In this document: piece after piece, positions 32,400 through 41,388 of the stretch
Layout: each line of letters begins with the position of its first letter
Numbering within the stretch: position 1 is the first letter of the stretch
DNA from: Chloroflexota bacterium
Lineage (GTDB): Bacteria; Chloroflexota; Dehalococcoidia; JACPEP01
Direction: 5' to 3'
Length of the DNA stretch: 62,803 nucleotides
Assembly: GCA_016183425.1 (NCBI GenBank)
Contig: JACPEP010000048.1
Coordinates: 1-62,803, forward strand
Program-made: the position numbers and the translations under genes
The notes under the pieces: model-generated
The model's database searches: none
The model's input: the letters and a program-made list of their open reading frames with translations, nothing else
What the model was told of the DNA's origin: nothing

Positions 32400-33905
32400 A
32401 TGATCGCTTCCCGGATAGGATACCCAGTGGGGCCCAGGCTATGGATTTGTAGCGCTGGCATCTTCGTTGCATCCCTGGCACTGTACCTCTTCACCCTGGC
32501 CCCCACGGTGCTCTGGGGCGACTTCGGGGGCTTCCAGACCAGAGCCTATACGGGCGAGATCGGGGCCCATCCGGTGAATCACCCCCTCTGGCTCTACCTG
32601 GCGCGGCCCCTGGTGCTGTTGCCCGTGGGCGACGTTGCCTACCGGGTTACCCTCTCCGCTGCCCTCTTCGCCGCCCTGGCCCTGGTGGTTGTCTTTCTTC
32701 TGGTCAACTATCTGACCCGGTCCCTACTGGCCAGCCTCCTGGCCACGGTGGCCCTGGCCCTCTCCCACACCTTTTGGACCTACGCCGTGGTGCCCAAGAA
32801 CTACTCCCTGAACAGCCTCATGCTGGCCTCGATGATATTCCTGCTTCTCCTATGGCGGGATAAGAGACGAAGCTGGCACCTTTACGCTTTCGCCTTCCTC
32901 TTCGGCTTGAGCCTGATGAGCCATCTCATCATGCTCACCGCTGCCCCCGCCTTCCTCTTCTTCATATTGATGGTGACGCGAGGCATGAAATGGCGGCCTC
33001 TTCTGGGCGGTGGCCTCTTTTTCCTCCTGGGCCTAGCGCCCTACCTGTTGTTGATGGCGAGCACGGGACAGACGGGCACCACAGGCGGCTTCGTCACAGG
33101 CCCCCTGGCCGGGTTCGCTAAACTGCTGGTCTCGCCTCGGGACCTGCTCCTTGCCCTTACCACTCTGGCGCTGACCCTGGGGTATCAGTTCTTCTTCTGG
33201 CTTATACCGGGGCTGGTGGGCATCTGGGGCCTTTTGCGCCGGGATTTCACCGCTGGCGCCATGCTGGCCCTGGCTTACTTAGGGGTAGTGGCCTTCGTCA
33301 GCGTGCCCACCGCCGAGGGCCCGGCCATGCAGCACTGGCACCTGTACATGACCTCATACGTCATCTTCGCCCTCTGGATCGGGATGGGGCTCAAAGAGCT
33401 TCGGCCCCGCCTCCCCACCACCGGAATGGGGTGGCTGGTCCTACTAGTGCCAGTTCTGGCGCTGCCCATACTCACCTACGCTGTCATCCCCACCGTGGCC
33501 AGAGACTACCCCCATTTGCTAGGGGTGCGGGACGTGCCCGGTCGGGACAGCGCCCGCTTCCTTTTCACCCCCTGGAAACAGGGCGTCTACGGGGCGCGTA
33601 CCTTCGGCGAGGAGGTGTTCAGAACGCTGCCTCCGGATGCCATCATCATCGCCGATTGGACCCTGGCCTCCCCCCTCATGTACCTTCAGCAGGTGGAGGG
33701 ACAAAGGCCCGATGTGGAGATAGCGGAGCTATACGCCCAGGAGCAGGTCCCCTATGCCCTGAAGCATTATCAGGCGAACCCTCTCTTCTTGGCCAACACA
33801 GAAGCCTACTATGACATCGCTGGCCTGAGCCAGCACTTCGACATTCTTCCCCAGGGGCCGGTGTACCAATTGGTGCCCAAGCCACCCCTCTCCCGCACCC
33901 AGTAG
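32400..33905 (+). CDS. DUF2723-type polytopic membrane protein (glycosyltransferase-like)
   Basis: A 501-residue membrane protein with about ten hydrophobic segments. The opening L-Y-L-F-T-L-A-P-T-V-L-W-G-D-F-G-G-F with an acidic residue in the first loop, then H-P-V-N-H-P-L-W, matches DUF2723, relatives of GT-C (O-mannosyltransferase-like) enzymes that use lipid-linked sugars. A soluble C-terminal region starts near residue 385. The ATG at 32400 lacks a clear ribosome-binding site, so a later start is possible. It is convergent with dapL. Confidence 0.85.
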   Translation: MIASRIGYPVGPRLWICSAGIFVASLALYLFTLAPTVLWGDFGGFQTRAYTGEIGAHPVNHPLWLYLARPLVLLPVGDVAYRVTLSAALFAALALVVVFLLVNYLTRSLLASLLATVALALSHTFWTYAVVPKNYSLNSLMLASMIFLLLLWRDKRRSWHLYAFAFLFGLSLMSHLIMLTAAPAFLFFILMVTRGMKWRPLLGGGLFFLLGLAPYLLLMASTGQTGTTGGFVTGPLAGFAKLLVSPRDLLLALTTLALTLGYQFFFWLIPGLVGIWGLLRRDFTAGAMLALAYLGVVAFVSVPTAEGPAMQHWHLYMTSYVIFALWIGMGLKELRPRLPTTGMGWLVLLVPVLALPILTYAVIPTVARDYPHLLGVRDVPGRDSARFLFTPWKQGVYGARTFGEEVFRTLPPDAIIIADWTLASPLMYLQQVEGQRPDVEIAELYAQEQVPYALKHYQANPLFLANTEAYYDIAGLSQHFDILPQGPVYQLVPKPPLSRTQ

Positions 33906-33983
33906 TCGGCTTAGTCTCCGAGGCCAACGGGTCGGGACCATCTCGACCCCGAGTGCTAGATATCCCTCCCGAAAATAGCGATT

Positions 33984-34040
33984 GACACGCGTAGGGCAGG
34001 TTTCCCTGGCGCTACGGTCGGGTTGGGAAACCCGACCTAC
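33984..34040 (+). repeat. 57-base dispersed repeat with hairpin, copy 2
   Basis: Reverse complement of 25799-25855 with four differences. The GGTCGGGTT...AACCCGACC hairpin lies at 34016-34038. It is in the gap between convergent genes. Confidence 0.85.
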
Positions 34041-34084
34041 AAATTGAATCGCTGATTTTAGGTACCGGCAGGGGGAGGTGTGTA

Positions 34085-34108
34085 GTCGGGGTCGTCACCG
34101 ACCCCGAC
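34085..34108. terminator. strong hairpin between convergent genes, possible terminator
   Basis: GTCGGGGTCG (34085-34094), loop TCAC, CGACCCCGAC (34099-34108): a perfect 10-base stem. It has no T-run on either side, so it may be a repeat rather than an intrinsic terminator. It lies between the ends of the DUF2723 gene and dapL. Confidence 0.4.
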
Positions 34109-34154
34109 CCCGCCAGAGGCAGGGGACGATGCCGACTACTGTTAAAGTAGCACC

Positions 34155-35315
34155 TCAGAAGGTGAGCTTGGCCAGGCGGGCCAGCCCCTCCTCCATGCGG
34201 TCGTCGGGGATGGTGATGGAGAGGCGGATGTAGCCCTCCCCGGCGTGGCCGTAGCCCACGCCGGGGGTGACCACCACCCCCGCCTCCTCCAGGAGCTTGG
34301 TGGTGAAGGTGACAGAGGTGTAGCCAGGGGGCACCCTGACCCAGAGGTAGAGGCTGGCCTGGGAGGGCCGCACCCGAAGCCCCATGCCGTTGAAGGTCTC
34401 CACGATGCGGTCCCGCCGCCGCTGGTAGATGGCGTTGTGCTCCGGGATGCAGTCCTGGGGGCCCTCCAGGGCGGCGATGCCCGCCAGTTGGATGGCCTGG
34501 GGGATGCCCGAGTCCAGGTTGGACTTGACCCGCATCAGGGCATCCACCATAGTGGCGTTGCCCACCACCATCCCCACCCGCCACCCCGTCATGTGGTAGC
34601 TTTTGGACAGGGAGTGAAACTCCACCCCCACCTCCCGCGCCCCCTTGGCCTCCATGAAGCTCACCGGCCGGTAGCCATCGAAGGCCACCTCCGTGTAGGG
34701 ACCGTCGTGGCACACCGCCACGTCGTAGCGCTTGGCGAAGGCCACCGCCCGCTCAAAGAAGTCCAGATCAGCCACCCCGGCGGTGGGATTGTTGGGGTAG
34801 TTGAGCCACAGCAGCCGCGCCCGGTGAGCCACCGAGGGCGGGATAGCCTCCAGGTCGGGGAGAAAGTCCTTCTCCTCGGTAAGAGGCAGATAGTAGGGCT
34901 CGCCGCCGGCGAAGAGAGTACCTATAGAATACACGGGATACCCCGGGTCGGGCACCAGGGCCACATCCCCGGGGTCGATGAAGCAGAGGGCCATGTGGCC
35001 GATGCCCTCCTTGGAGCCGATGAGGGGCAGCACCTCCTTATCCGGGTGAAAGGTGAGGCCGAAGCGCATCTGGTACCAGGCGGCGATGGCCTGGCGGAAC
35101 TGGGGTAGGCCATCGGACTCCGGGTAGCGGTGGTTGGCCGGGTCCCGGGCCGCCTCACAGAGGCAGTCGATGACGTGATGCGGGGTGGGCAAATCCGGGT
35201 CGCCGATGGCAAAGCTGATGACATCTACCCCCTCCGCCCGCTTCTGGGCCATCTTGCGGGTTATGTCCACGAAGAGATAAGGGGGCAGCTTCTCGATGCG
35301 TTTGGAAAGGCGCAC
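34155..35315 (-). CDS. dapL: LL-diaminopimelate aminotransferase-type PLP enzyme
   Basis: A 386-residue fold type I aminotransferase. It has I-G-D-P-D-L-P-T-P near residue 37, H-R-Y-P-E-S near 65, N-Y-P-N-N-P-T near 175 and the PLP lysine in S-L-S-K-S-Y-H-M-T-G-W-R near 240. DapL turns tetrahydrodipicolinate directly into LL-diaminopimelate. dapF on the same strand upstream and dapA in the window support this assignment over a general aspartate aminotransferase. GTG 35315 follows AAGGAGTGATGCC; longer starts overlap the preceding gene. It is separated from the KAP NTPase gene by four bases. Confidence 0.88.
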   Translation of the reverse strand: MRLSKRIEKLPPYLFVDITRKMAQKRAEGVDVISFAIGDPDLPTPHHVIDCLCEAARDPANHRYPESDGLPQFRQAIAAWYQMRFGLTFHPDKEVLPLIGSKEGIGHMALCFIDPGDVALVPDPGYPVYSIGTLFAGGEPYYLPLTEEKDFLPDLEAIPPSVAHRARLLWLNYPNNPTAGVADLDFFERAVAFAKRYDVAVCHDGPYTEVAFDGYRPVSFMEAKGAREVGVEFHSLSKSYHMTGWRVGMVVGNATMVDALMRVKSNLDSGIPQAIQLAGIAALEGPQDCIPEHNAIYQRRRDRIVETFNGMGLRVRPSQASLYLWVRVPPGYTSVTFTTKLLEEAGVVVTPGVGYGHAGEGYIRLSITIPDDRMEEGLARLAKLTF

Positions 35316-35319
35316 GGCA

Positions 35320-37116
35320 TCACTCCTTGCTAGTCGTCTTTTCCTCACCGCGCCCAAAGCGACGCAGCAAGATCTCGAGAACCTCAGGGTCCCAGCGAGC
35401 CTCTCGCCAGCCCATGGTTTCCGACAAGTCTATAGTCTCAGGGTCAAAGATAGCCCCTGTCAAATTGGCGTACCTCAATTCGGCGCCCATCAAGTTGGTG
35501 TACCTCAAGTCGGCGCCCCCCAAGTTGGCGCCCCTCAAGTCGGCGCCCCCCAAGTTGGCGCCCCTCAAGTCGGCGCCCCCCAAGTCGGCGCCCCTCAAGT
35601 CGGCGCCCCCCAGGTGGGCGTCCCTCAAGTCGGCGCCCCCCAAGTCGGCGCCCCCCAGGTCGGCGCTCCCCAGGTCGGCGCCCCCCAGGTGGGCGTCCCT
35701 CAGGTTGGCGCCCCTCAGGTTGGCGCCCCTCAGGTTGCGGCCTTCGGCCACCGCCCGTTCCACCTCCTCCCTGGTCAGGGGCCGCCTTGCAACGGCGGGG
35801 GTCGGCTCCGGGGCAGCCAGGGCGGGGGGTGGAATGAGGTTCACACACAGGCGGATGTCTTCCAGGCTAAAGAAGAAGCCGCTGCTCTTGAGGACGGCCA
35901 TGAGCCGCTGGTTGGAGGCGAATTCAGTAAACTGCTTATTTTCAGGGTTGTTCAAAAGGTCTCTTTGCTCATCGCCTGTAGCGTCGGCTATTTTCTTCAT
36001 CATGGTGATTAAGCCCAGGCGTTCTTTGTCACTATTGGCTGCCTTCACCGCCGCCCGGAAGGTTGGGGCCACATCGGGATGGGCGAGCACCAGCCACTCC
36101 ACCAGCCGGGTCTTTTTGCTTGCATCTCTAGCGGCATCAGCAACCAACGCCCACTGCACCTCAACGTGGTTGAGGAAGGTCTTGATCTTGCGGGGGTTGG
36201 TGGGAATCCCCTGAATGATGAGCTTGAGGAGATTCTTCGTGGATTCGTCTACCTGAGCCAGAGCGCCCACGTATGCCTCCATGTCCGCCTGGCGGATGGG
36301 AGGCAAAGGAAAGCGCACCTGGACGATCTTCTCCATGTACTCATGGCCGTTGATGGTGCCCATCTGCTCCTTGGCATAGTAGCTTTGCACCGCATGGGCA
36401 ACGGTTTCCTCGGCGGCCCCCAGGACAAAAACGCAGTCCTGTTGATCCATAAAAAGCTTGATGGCCTCCAGCACTTGGACGGCCTTGTGGGGCAGGCACC
36501 GGTCCAGGTCATCGATGAAGACCACCAGTCGCCCCCCTTTTTTCTTATCTATGAAGTGGTCGCTGAGGGAGGCGAAGGCGCTGCGGAACTCGTCGTAGAA
36601 GGCGAGGTTTTTGCGAAAGCTGGACTCCCTCTCGAACTGAGAGGCATCGGGCACAATACTGCCCAGGGGGATGGAAACGAGGTTGCTTACAGCGCTGGCC
36701 ATGAACCCTGTCCAGTTGAACTCACCCTGCTTGGGGTCATCAAGCCAGGCGCGCACCTTACCGAGGAAGCCATCCTTCTCCATGGCCCGAAGCACCTCTT
36801 CCACCAGGGCCACGAAAAGCTCCTCATGTTTGGCGTACTTCCAGGCATTGAACCAGACCGTCTTGCAGGGGGCGAAATCCTTCGCTGGCTTCAGGCCCTC
36901 TTTCAGCTTTCCTTTGACCAGCCGCATGAGGCTGGTCTTGCCGCTGCCCCACTCGCCGTGGATGCCCACGGTCAGAGGAACCTGGGTGCCCGTGAAGGCG
37001 ATGAGGCGAGCCAGGCGGTCGGCGTACAGGTCAAACTGAAAGCCTGCTCCTGCTGCCTCGCCTTCACTCAGTTCCCTATCTGAGAACACTTTAGGGACAT
37101 AGGGCTGGGTCACCAT
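35320..37116 (-). CDS. KAP-family P-loop NTPase with C-terminal pentapeptide repeats
   Basis: A 598-residue protein. Residues 1-450 form a KAP NTPase: Walker [10 protein letters not shown] (54-62) and Walker [12 protein letters not shown] (near 215). Residues about 461-556 are 19 tandem pentapeptides of form A-(D/N)-L-x-G, which would build a right-handed beta helix. A 42-residue tail follows. KAP NTPases are often found in mobile or defence settings and many are membrane-bound; only a weak hydrophobic stretch near residue 130-145 is seen. ATG 37116 follows GGGGGAGTGGCT; ATG 37158 is an alternative that overlaps the DUF433 gene. It is placed between two lysine genes and reads as an insertion. 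Confidence 0.9.
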   Translation of the reverse strand: MVTQPYVPKVFSDRELSEGEAAGAGFQFDLYADRLARLIAFTGTQVPLTVGIHGEWGSGKTSLMRLVKGKLKEGLKPAKDFAPCKTVWFNAWKYAKHEELFVALVEEVLRAMEKDGFLGKVRAWLDDPKQGEFNWTGFMASAVSNLVSIPLGSIVPDASQFERESSFRKNLAFYDEFRSAFASLSDHFIDKKKGGRLVVFIDDLDRCLPHKAVQVLEAIKLFMDQQDCVFVLGAAEETVAHAVQSYYAKEQMGTINGHEYMEKIVQVRFPLPPIRQADMEAYVGALAQVDESTKNLLKLIIQGIPTNPRKIKTFLNHVEVQWALVADAARDASKKTRLVEWLVLAHPDVAPTFRAAVKAANSDKERLGLITMMKKIADATGDEQRDLLNNPENKQFTEFASNQRLMAVLKSSGFFFSLEDIRLCVNLIPPPALAAPEPTPAVARRPLTREEVERAVAEGRNLRGANLRGANLRDAHLGGADLGSADLGGADLGGADLRDAHLGGADLRGADLGGADLRGANLGGADLRGANLGGADLRYTNLMGAELRYANLTGAIFDPETIDLSETMGWREARWDPEVLEILLRRFGRGEEKTTSKE

Positions 37117-37154
37117 AGCCACTCCCCCTGGAATACCGTCTCCGCCGGATCCGC

Positions 37155-37391
37155 TCATTGATGCTCGGCTCTACGGATGCGTGCCCTGCCGGAAACCAGC
37201 TTCAGGGCGTAGTTCAGGGCAGCAATAATATCGTCCTTAGTTATGCCATATTCGGCCACGATCTCTTCGAAGCTTGTTCCCCCTACCAGCGCTCCTAGAA
37301 CGGTCTCTACTGGCACCCTGGTGCCCTTGATGACCGGCTTGCCGAAATGGATGTCCTTGTCCGCCACGATCCCGGGTACTATCTCGACCAT
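37155..37391 (-). CDS. DUF433 antitoxin-like protein
   Basis: A 78-residue DUF433 protein: [25 protein letters not shown] and a helix-turn-helix near 45-65 ([13 protein letters not shown]). Such proteins usually act as antitoxins beside PIN-domain (DUF5615) toxins. No such toxin is adjacent here; its stop region overlaps the possible ATG 37158 of the KAP gene. It may regulate or neutralise the KAP protein. AAAGAGAG precedes the ATG. Confidence 0.87.
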   Translation of the reverse strand: MVEIVPGIVADKDIHFGKPVIKGTRVPVETVLGALVGGTSFEEIVAEYGITKDDIIAALNYALKLVSGRARIRRAEHQ

Positions 37392-37474
37392 CTCTCTTTA
37401 CCCTGGCTCATATCACCCACTTCCCCTGAAAAACCATCTTCTCCAGGCCACAATACCCGGCAAACAGCGATAGC

Positions 37475-37723
37475 CTACGGCACGGCAACCATCTCAAAGT
37501 CGTAGATGGTAAACTCGGCACGCTTTCCTGGTAGCGCATCTCCCTTTACCCTCTTGGTGATGTCCAAGAGCCTTTGGGTCACCTCTGGTGTATAGTAACG
37601 CTCTCCACATTTGGTACAGACCTCGGCAGGAACGTTCTCTACCGCAAGGTAAAGTCCCTTTTCGGCATAAAGGTCGGCCACAACTCTGGACTCAGTCTCA
37701 CCACTACACACGAAACACTTCAT
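37475..37723 (-). CDS. YgiT-type zinc-finger protein (MqsA N-domain-like)
   Basis: An 82-residue protein with C-F-V-C (3-6) and C-T-K-C-G-E-R-Y-Y-T-P-E (about 37-48), the pair of zinc knuckles of YgiT-type antitoxins. Usually a DUF4258 toxin gene precedes it; here dapF ends three bases upstream instead. It therefore looks like an orphan antitoxin that has joined the dapF operon. Another 83 bases separate it from the DUF433 gene. Confidence 0.87.
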   Translation of the reverse strand: MKCFVCSGETESRVVADLYAEKGLYLAVENVPAEVCTKCGERYYTPEVTQRLLDITKRVKGDALPGKRAEFTIYDFEMVAVP

Positions 37724-37726
37724 AGG

Positions 37727-38566
37727 TCATCCTATCCACTCTCCCTCAAAGACCGTCTCCGCCGGGCCGGTGAGGAACACCTCTTCTCGCCCATCCCAGG
37801 CCACCATGACCACGCCCCCGGGCAGGGCTATCTGGACTTCATTTCCCACCAGGCCCTTGAGGCGGGCGGCCACGGCCACAGCACAAGCGCCGCTGCCACA
37901 GCCCAGGGTCTCTCCGGCCCCCCGTTCCCATACCCTCATCATCGCCCTGCCCTGGTCAACTATATTAACTACCTCGAAGTTGACGCGGTTGGGGAAGGCG
38001 GGGTGTCTTTCCACCGCCGGACCCACCTGGGCCAGAGGGAAATCCGCCACCGGCGATTCCGGGAAGGCCACGGCGTGAGGGTTTCCCATAGAGAGGCAGG
38101 CCACCTTCAGCCCCATGCCGCCGGCCATAAGGGGGTAATCAAGCACCGGCCCCGCTTCAGGGACATCGACAGCCATAGGTATATCTCTGGGCGCAAATTG
38201 GGGCGCTCCCAGGCTCACCCGCACCGCCACCTGGCCCTTTTCAGTGAAAAGTTTAGCCCGACGGAGGCCGGCCTGGGTGGCTATGAGTAGCTCCCCGTTC
38301 CTTGGGGTCACCAGCCCCCTTTCCACAGCGTATCGGGCCACACAGCGAAGACCGTTGCCGCAGGCCTCGGCCTCGGAGCCATCGGGGTTGAACACTCGCA
38401 TGGCCACGTCGGCATCGGTGACGGGGGAGACCACCAGCAGCCCGTCAGCACCCACCCCGAAATGGCGGTGACACACGGCGCGAGCCAGGGAAGCCCAGTC
38501 CTGCTCTTGGATGGCCTGCACCACCACGAAGTCGTTGCCTACGGCCTGCATCTTGGTAAAGCGCAT
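37727..38566 (-). CDS. dapF: diaminopimelate epimerase
   Basis: A 279-residue enzyme that converts LL- to meso-diaminopimelate. The two catalytic cysteines are in E-A-C-G-N-G (near residue 74) and L-G-C-G-S-G-A-C-A (near 224). The start K-M-Q-A-V-G-N-D-F-V-V and G-N-P-H-A-V are also typical. A well-formed promoter lies 30-57 bases upstream. It is the first gene of a minus-strand operon with YgiT, DUF433, KAP NTPase and dapL. Confidence 0.95.
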   Translation of the reverse strand: MRFTKMQAVGNDFVVVQAIQEQDWASLARAVCHRHFGVGADGLLVVSPVTDADVAMRVFNPDGSEAEACGNGLRCVARYAVERGLVTPRNGELLIATQAGLRRAKLFTEKGQVAVRVSLGAPQFAPRDIPMAVDVPEAGPVLDYPLMAGGMGLKVACLSMGNPHAVAFPESPVADFPLAQVGPAVERHPAFPNRVNFEVVNIVDQGRAMMRVWERGAGETLGCGSGACAVAVAARLKGLVGNEVQIALPGGVVMVAWDGREEVFLTGPAETVFEGEWIG

Positions 38567-38595
38567 GACGTACCTGCCTTCTTTAAAGTAACCCG

Positions 38596-38623
38596 ATTAT
38601 AGCATTCCTTTTTTCGGTATCAA
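38596..38623 (-). promoter_or_regulatory. sigma70-type promoter of the dapF operon
   Basis: On the minus strand, TTGATA (38618-38623), a 16-base spacer and a perfect TATAAT (38596-38601), 30 bases before the dapF start. Confidence 0.65.
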
Positions 38624-38728
38624 AGGCCTTTTCAGTGCGCAGCCTTGTAGAGGCACCAGACAGACCTTGACGGTGTCAAGAAACACTGTTAGTCTTGAAC
38701 AGAGAAGATTTATGAAAAGAGATATTAC

Positions 38729-39400
38729 ATGGTGAGCATTCCTGGTATTGTGACACTTCCGCCCATTCCAACAGGACATATTAAGGGTGTTGGCCTAGCT
38801 AAAACCGCCGAACAAGAATTGCGCAGACAGTTCATCGAGCTGTTTCAACCCCTCGCTTTGACAAAGGCACAGAGGACGCTCGAAGCAGAACTAAACAAGA
38901 GAACACAGGAATACCTGCATCTGCTAAGTGGAGTACAGCGTCTAATAAATGCCTACGTGCCTGAAGCACGCCTCGTGCCTTTTGTATTGCAGTCGTTTGA
39001 AGAGGCTTCGTATCTCGTAACGATAAATGCCGAGATATTGGGTTCCAGAGAAAGGCAAATTCTTTTACTTGTACTAGATGACCTAAGGGAACTGTTAGAG
39101 GCCAGCATTGAAAATTTACGTAGGGATCCCGGGAGCCTCATAAATGTTCTGCTTGAATGCGCCATTCCATTGCTCAAAGGTAACATGTGCCTCTTTACAG
39201 TGTTGCTCGTTCTAGAGAAGGAAGTCAAGCTCTGGGATGGCGCCTCTATCAAACTCCTTTGTCATATGGCCAGTAAGTACATGGGTGAGGTAGAAGACGT
39301 CTTTCTTGCCCACAATAAGGAACTCGGCAGAAGACTGGACACAAGTTCACCAACCATAAGCATCGATATGGTAAAGCAAGAGCTTAAACTATCAGGTTGA
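38729..39400 (+). CDS. unrecognised 223-residue protein
   Basis: I do not recognise this family. The sequence is largely helical, with leucine-rich stretches and a Q-R-T-L-E-A-E-L-N-K-R-T-Q-E-Y-L segment near residue 48 that may be a short coiled coil. No signal peptide or transmembrane segment is evident. Base composition is lower in GC than the flanking chromosomal genes, so it is probably acquired. Its end overlaps the upstream part of a RelE-like frame, suggesting one locus. ATG 38729 has only a weak AAAAGAGA upstream. A candidate promoter TTGACG-17-TAGTCT lies at 38667-38695. Confidence 0.65.
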   Translation: MVSIPGIVTLPPIPTGHIKGVGLAKTAEQELRRQFIELFQPLALTKAQRTLEAELNKRTQEYLHLLSGVQRLINAYVPEARLVPFVLQSFEEASYLVTINAEILGSRERQILLLVLDDLRELLEASIENLRRDPGSLINVLLECAIPLLKGNMCLFTVLLVLEKEVKLWDGASIKLLCHMASKYMGEVEDVFLAHNKELGRRLDTSSPTISIDMVKQELKLSG

Positions 39401-39644
39401 ATTTGATAGACGAGCCAACAAGGATTTGGAGAGGCTGGACTCCCAAGCCAGAAAGCGTGTTATCCGAAAATGCTCACTCTTAGGTAAAAACCCTCTTAGG
39501 GGCTCGAACATCCGTCGTCTTGGAGGGTATGAAAATCTCTACAGAATTCGGATCGGTGACTGGCGTGTGGTTTACATTGTTGAGGGCAACGTCGTTATTG
39601 TCAAATATATTGGTCATCGCAAGGAGATCTATCGAAATATATAA
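39375..39644 (+). pseudogene. RelE/ParE-type toxin frame without a normal start
   Basis: The open frame from 39375 to 39644 reads Y-Q-V-E-F-D-R-R-A-N-K-D-L-E-R-L and ends G-D-W-R-V-V-Y-I-V-E-G-N-V-V-I-V-K-Y-I-G-H-R-K-E-I-Y, a clear RelE-superfamily mRNA interferase with the R-I-G-D-W-R-V and H-R-K-E-I-Y motifs. The only standard start is TTG 39426, which would remove the first strand and part of helix 1. The complete N-terminus lies inside the end of the preceding gene in another frame. It could be a decayed toxin, use a rare start codon or be made by frameshifting. No antitoxin gene is recognisable. Confidence 0.72.
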
Positions 39645-39667
39645 ACTCGATAGTTGAATCGTCCCCG

Positions 39668-40606
39668 TTACCTAATGCCCGCCTCAAGGCCAGAGAGAAG
39701 CTCCAAAACCTCTCCACACAACTCTTCCGACGACCTCCCTGTGGTATCGAGCCAGTGAATACGTTCGTCTCTAGGGCGAAACCAGGCGTACTGGTGCCGA
39801 GCGAAATCATGGGAGCGATATTTGAAACGGCTGACGGCGGTGGCCAGGTCCATCTGCCCATGTAAAAACAGGCCCATCTCCCGATAGCCCATCCCCTGCA
39901 AAGGGGGAAGGGCCAGGGAATACCCCCGGGTCACCACCCCCTCCACCTCCGCCACCAATCCCCTTTCCACCATGACATCGATGCGGGCATCGATACGCTG
40001 GTAGAGGACGTCTCGCCGCGCCGTGAGGCCAACGATGAGGCATTTAAAGGGAGGTGGGATTTTGCCCTGAAGTCGAGAGAAAGGGGTTCCCGTACCATAC
40101 CACACCTCTAAAGCTCGAATAACGCGGCGCCGGTTGTTAGGGTCTATTCTCTCAGCGGCCTGGGGGTCTATCTGCTCCAGCTCTCGAAAAAGGGCGCCCA
40201 CGCCCTCGCCAGCCGCCCTTTCCTCCAGTCTCCGTCGAAGGTCCTCGTCGGGGGGCACCTGGGGGACCTGCCATCCTTCCACCAGGGCCCAGATATACTG
40301 CCCGCTGCCCCCTACCACCAGAGGCAGCCGCCCCCGAAGCTGGATATCCTCTATGGCATGGCGAGCTTTTTCAAGAAAGAGGGCCAGGGTGAAGGTTTCA
40401 TCGGGGTTGACCACATCGATGAGGTGATGGGGAACCTGGGCTCGTTCCTGTGGTGTAGGTTTGGCGGTGCCGATGTCCAGATAGCGGTAGACCTGGCGGC
40501 TATCGGCAGAGACTATTTCTCCATTTAATTTCTGAGCTAGTGTGAGGGCCAGGGCGCTTTTGCCCACTGCCGTGGGCCCCACTACCACCACCACCCATTC
40601 CATCAC
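39668..40606 (-). CDS. miaA: tRNA dimethylallyltransferase
   Basis: A 312-residue enzyme that adds a dimethylallyl group to A37 of tRNAs reading U-starting codons. P-loop G-P-T-A-V-G-K-S (10-17), S-A-D-S-R-Q-V-Y-R near 35, G-G-S-G-Q-Y near 100, and C-terminal H-D-F-A-R-H-Q-Y-A-W-F-R near 270 are diagnostic. The start overlaps the tpiA stop by four bases, so it is the last gene of the minus-strand glycolytic operon. Confidence 0.95.
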   Translation of the reverse strand: MMEWVVVVVGPTAVGKSALALTLAQKLNGEIVSADSRQVYRYLDIGTAKPTPQERAQVPHHLIDVVNPDETFTLALFLEKARHAIEDIQLRGRLPLVVGGSGQYIWALVEGWQVPQVPPDEDLRRRLEERAAGEGVGALFRELEQIDPQAAERIDPNNRRRVIRALEVWYGTGTPFSRLQGKIPPPFKCLIVGLTARRDVLYQRIDARIDVMVERGLVAEVEGVVTRGYSLALPPLQGMGYREMGLFLHGQMDLATAVSRFKYRSHDFARHQYAWFRPRDERIHWLDTTGRSSEELCGEVLELLSGLEAGIR

Positions 40607-41388
40607 CCCCCCTTAACGGCAGCCGTCTCCTTGACGATGGCGGCAAACTCCTCTGCCTTGAGGCTGGCGCCCCCTACCAGGGCGCCATCTATATCCGGCT
40701 GGCTCATAAATTGACCTGCATTGGCGGCGGTGACGCTGCCCCCATACTGAATCCTTAGTTCTGTCGCCTCCGTTGGCCCGAAAAGGGTGGCTACCTCCCC
40801 TCGAATGAGGGCGGCCACCTGGTTGGCCTGGGCTCCGGTGGCGGCCCGGCCAGTGCCGATGGCCCATATGGGCTCGTAGGCTATCACCAAGGAAAGAGTG
40901 CTGCCCACACCCTCCAGCCCACCCCTCACCTGACGCACCACCACCGCTTCCGTGCGCCCCGCCTCCCTATCATCCAGAGTCTCACCGAGACAAAATATCG
41001 GCTTGAGGCCCACCCGCAGGGCGGCCAGAAGCTTCTTGTTTACCGTCTCATCGGTTTCCCCAAAGTATTGGCGCCGCTCCGAGTGGCCCAGGATAACGTA
41101 CTGGCACAAACCGGTCAACATAAGGGGCGATACCTCGCCGGTGTAGGCCCCCTTCTCCTGGTGGTACATGTTCTGAGCCCCCAGCCCTACCCCAGAGCCT
41201 TTGAGAAGCGGGGCGACTGCCGCCAGAGAGACGAAGGGGGGGCAGACCGCCGTTTCCACACCACGAATTCCCGACAACAAGGGGAGCATGTTCCGCACCA
41301 GCTCCACCGCTTCGTCAAGGGTAGTGTTCATCTTCCAGTTGCCAGCGATAAAGGGCACACGCTTGGGTGTAGCCATCTTAGGCTCCAT
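40603..41388 (-). CDS. tpiA: triosephosphate isomerase
   Basis: A 261-residue TIM-barrel enzyme interconverting dihydroxyacetone phosphate and glyceraldehyde 3-phosphate. N-W-K-M-N (near 17-21), the catalytic histidine in L-G-H-S-E-R-R (near 102) and the catalytic glutamate in A-Y-E-P-I-W-A-I-G-T-G (near 175) are present. ATG 41388 overlaps the apgM stop by 11 bases; ATG 41376 (M-A-T-P-K-R) is an alternative start. It overlaps miaA by four bases at the other end. Confidence 0.96.
   Translation of the reverse strand: MEPKMATPKRVPFIAGNWKMNTTLDEAVELVRNMLPLLSGIRGVETAVCPPFVSLAAVAPLLKGSGVGLGAQNMYHQEKGAYTGEVSPLMLTGLCQYVILGHSERRQYFGETDETVNKKLLAALRVGLKPIFCLGETLDDREAGRTEAVVVRQVRGGLEGVGSTLSLVIAYEPIWAIGTGRAATGAQANQVAALIRGEVATLFGPTEATELRIQYGGSVTAANAGQFMSQPDIDGALVGGASLKAEEFAAIVKETAAVKGG

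Noticed and set aside
35510-35740. Regular short repeats that look at first like a CRISPR array
   Set aside because: The unit is 15 bases with no unique spacers and codes for pentapeptides in frame.
35296-36214. Long + strand frames opposite the KAP/pentapeptide gene
   Set aside because: They exist because the 15-base repeats lack stops in several frames. The minus-strand frame has Walker motifs and true pentapeptide repeats.
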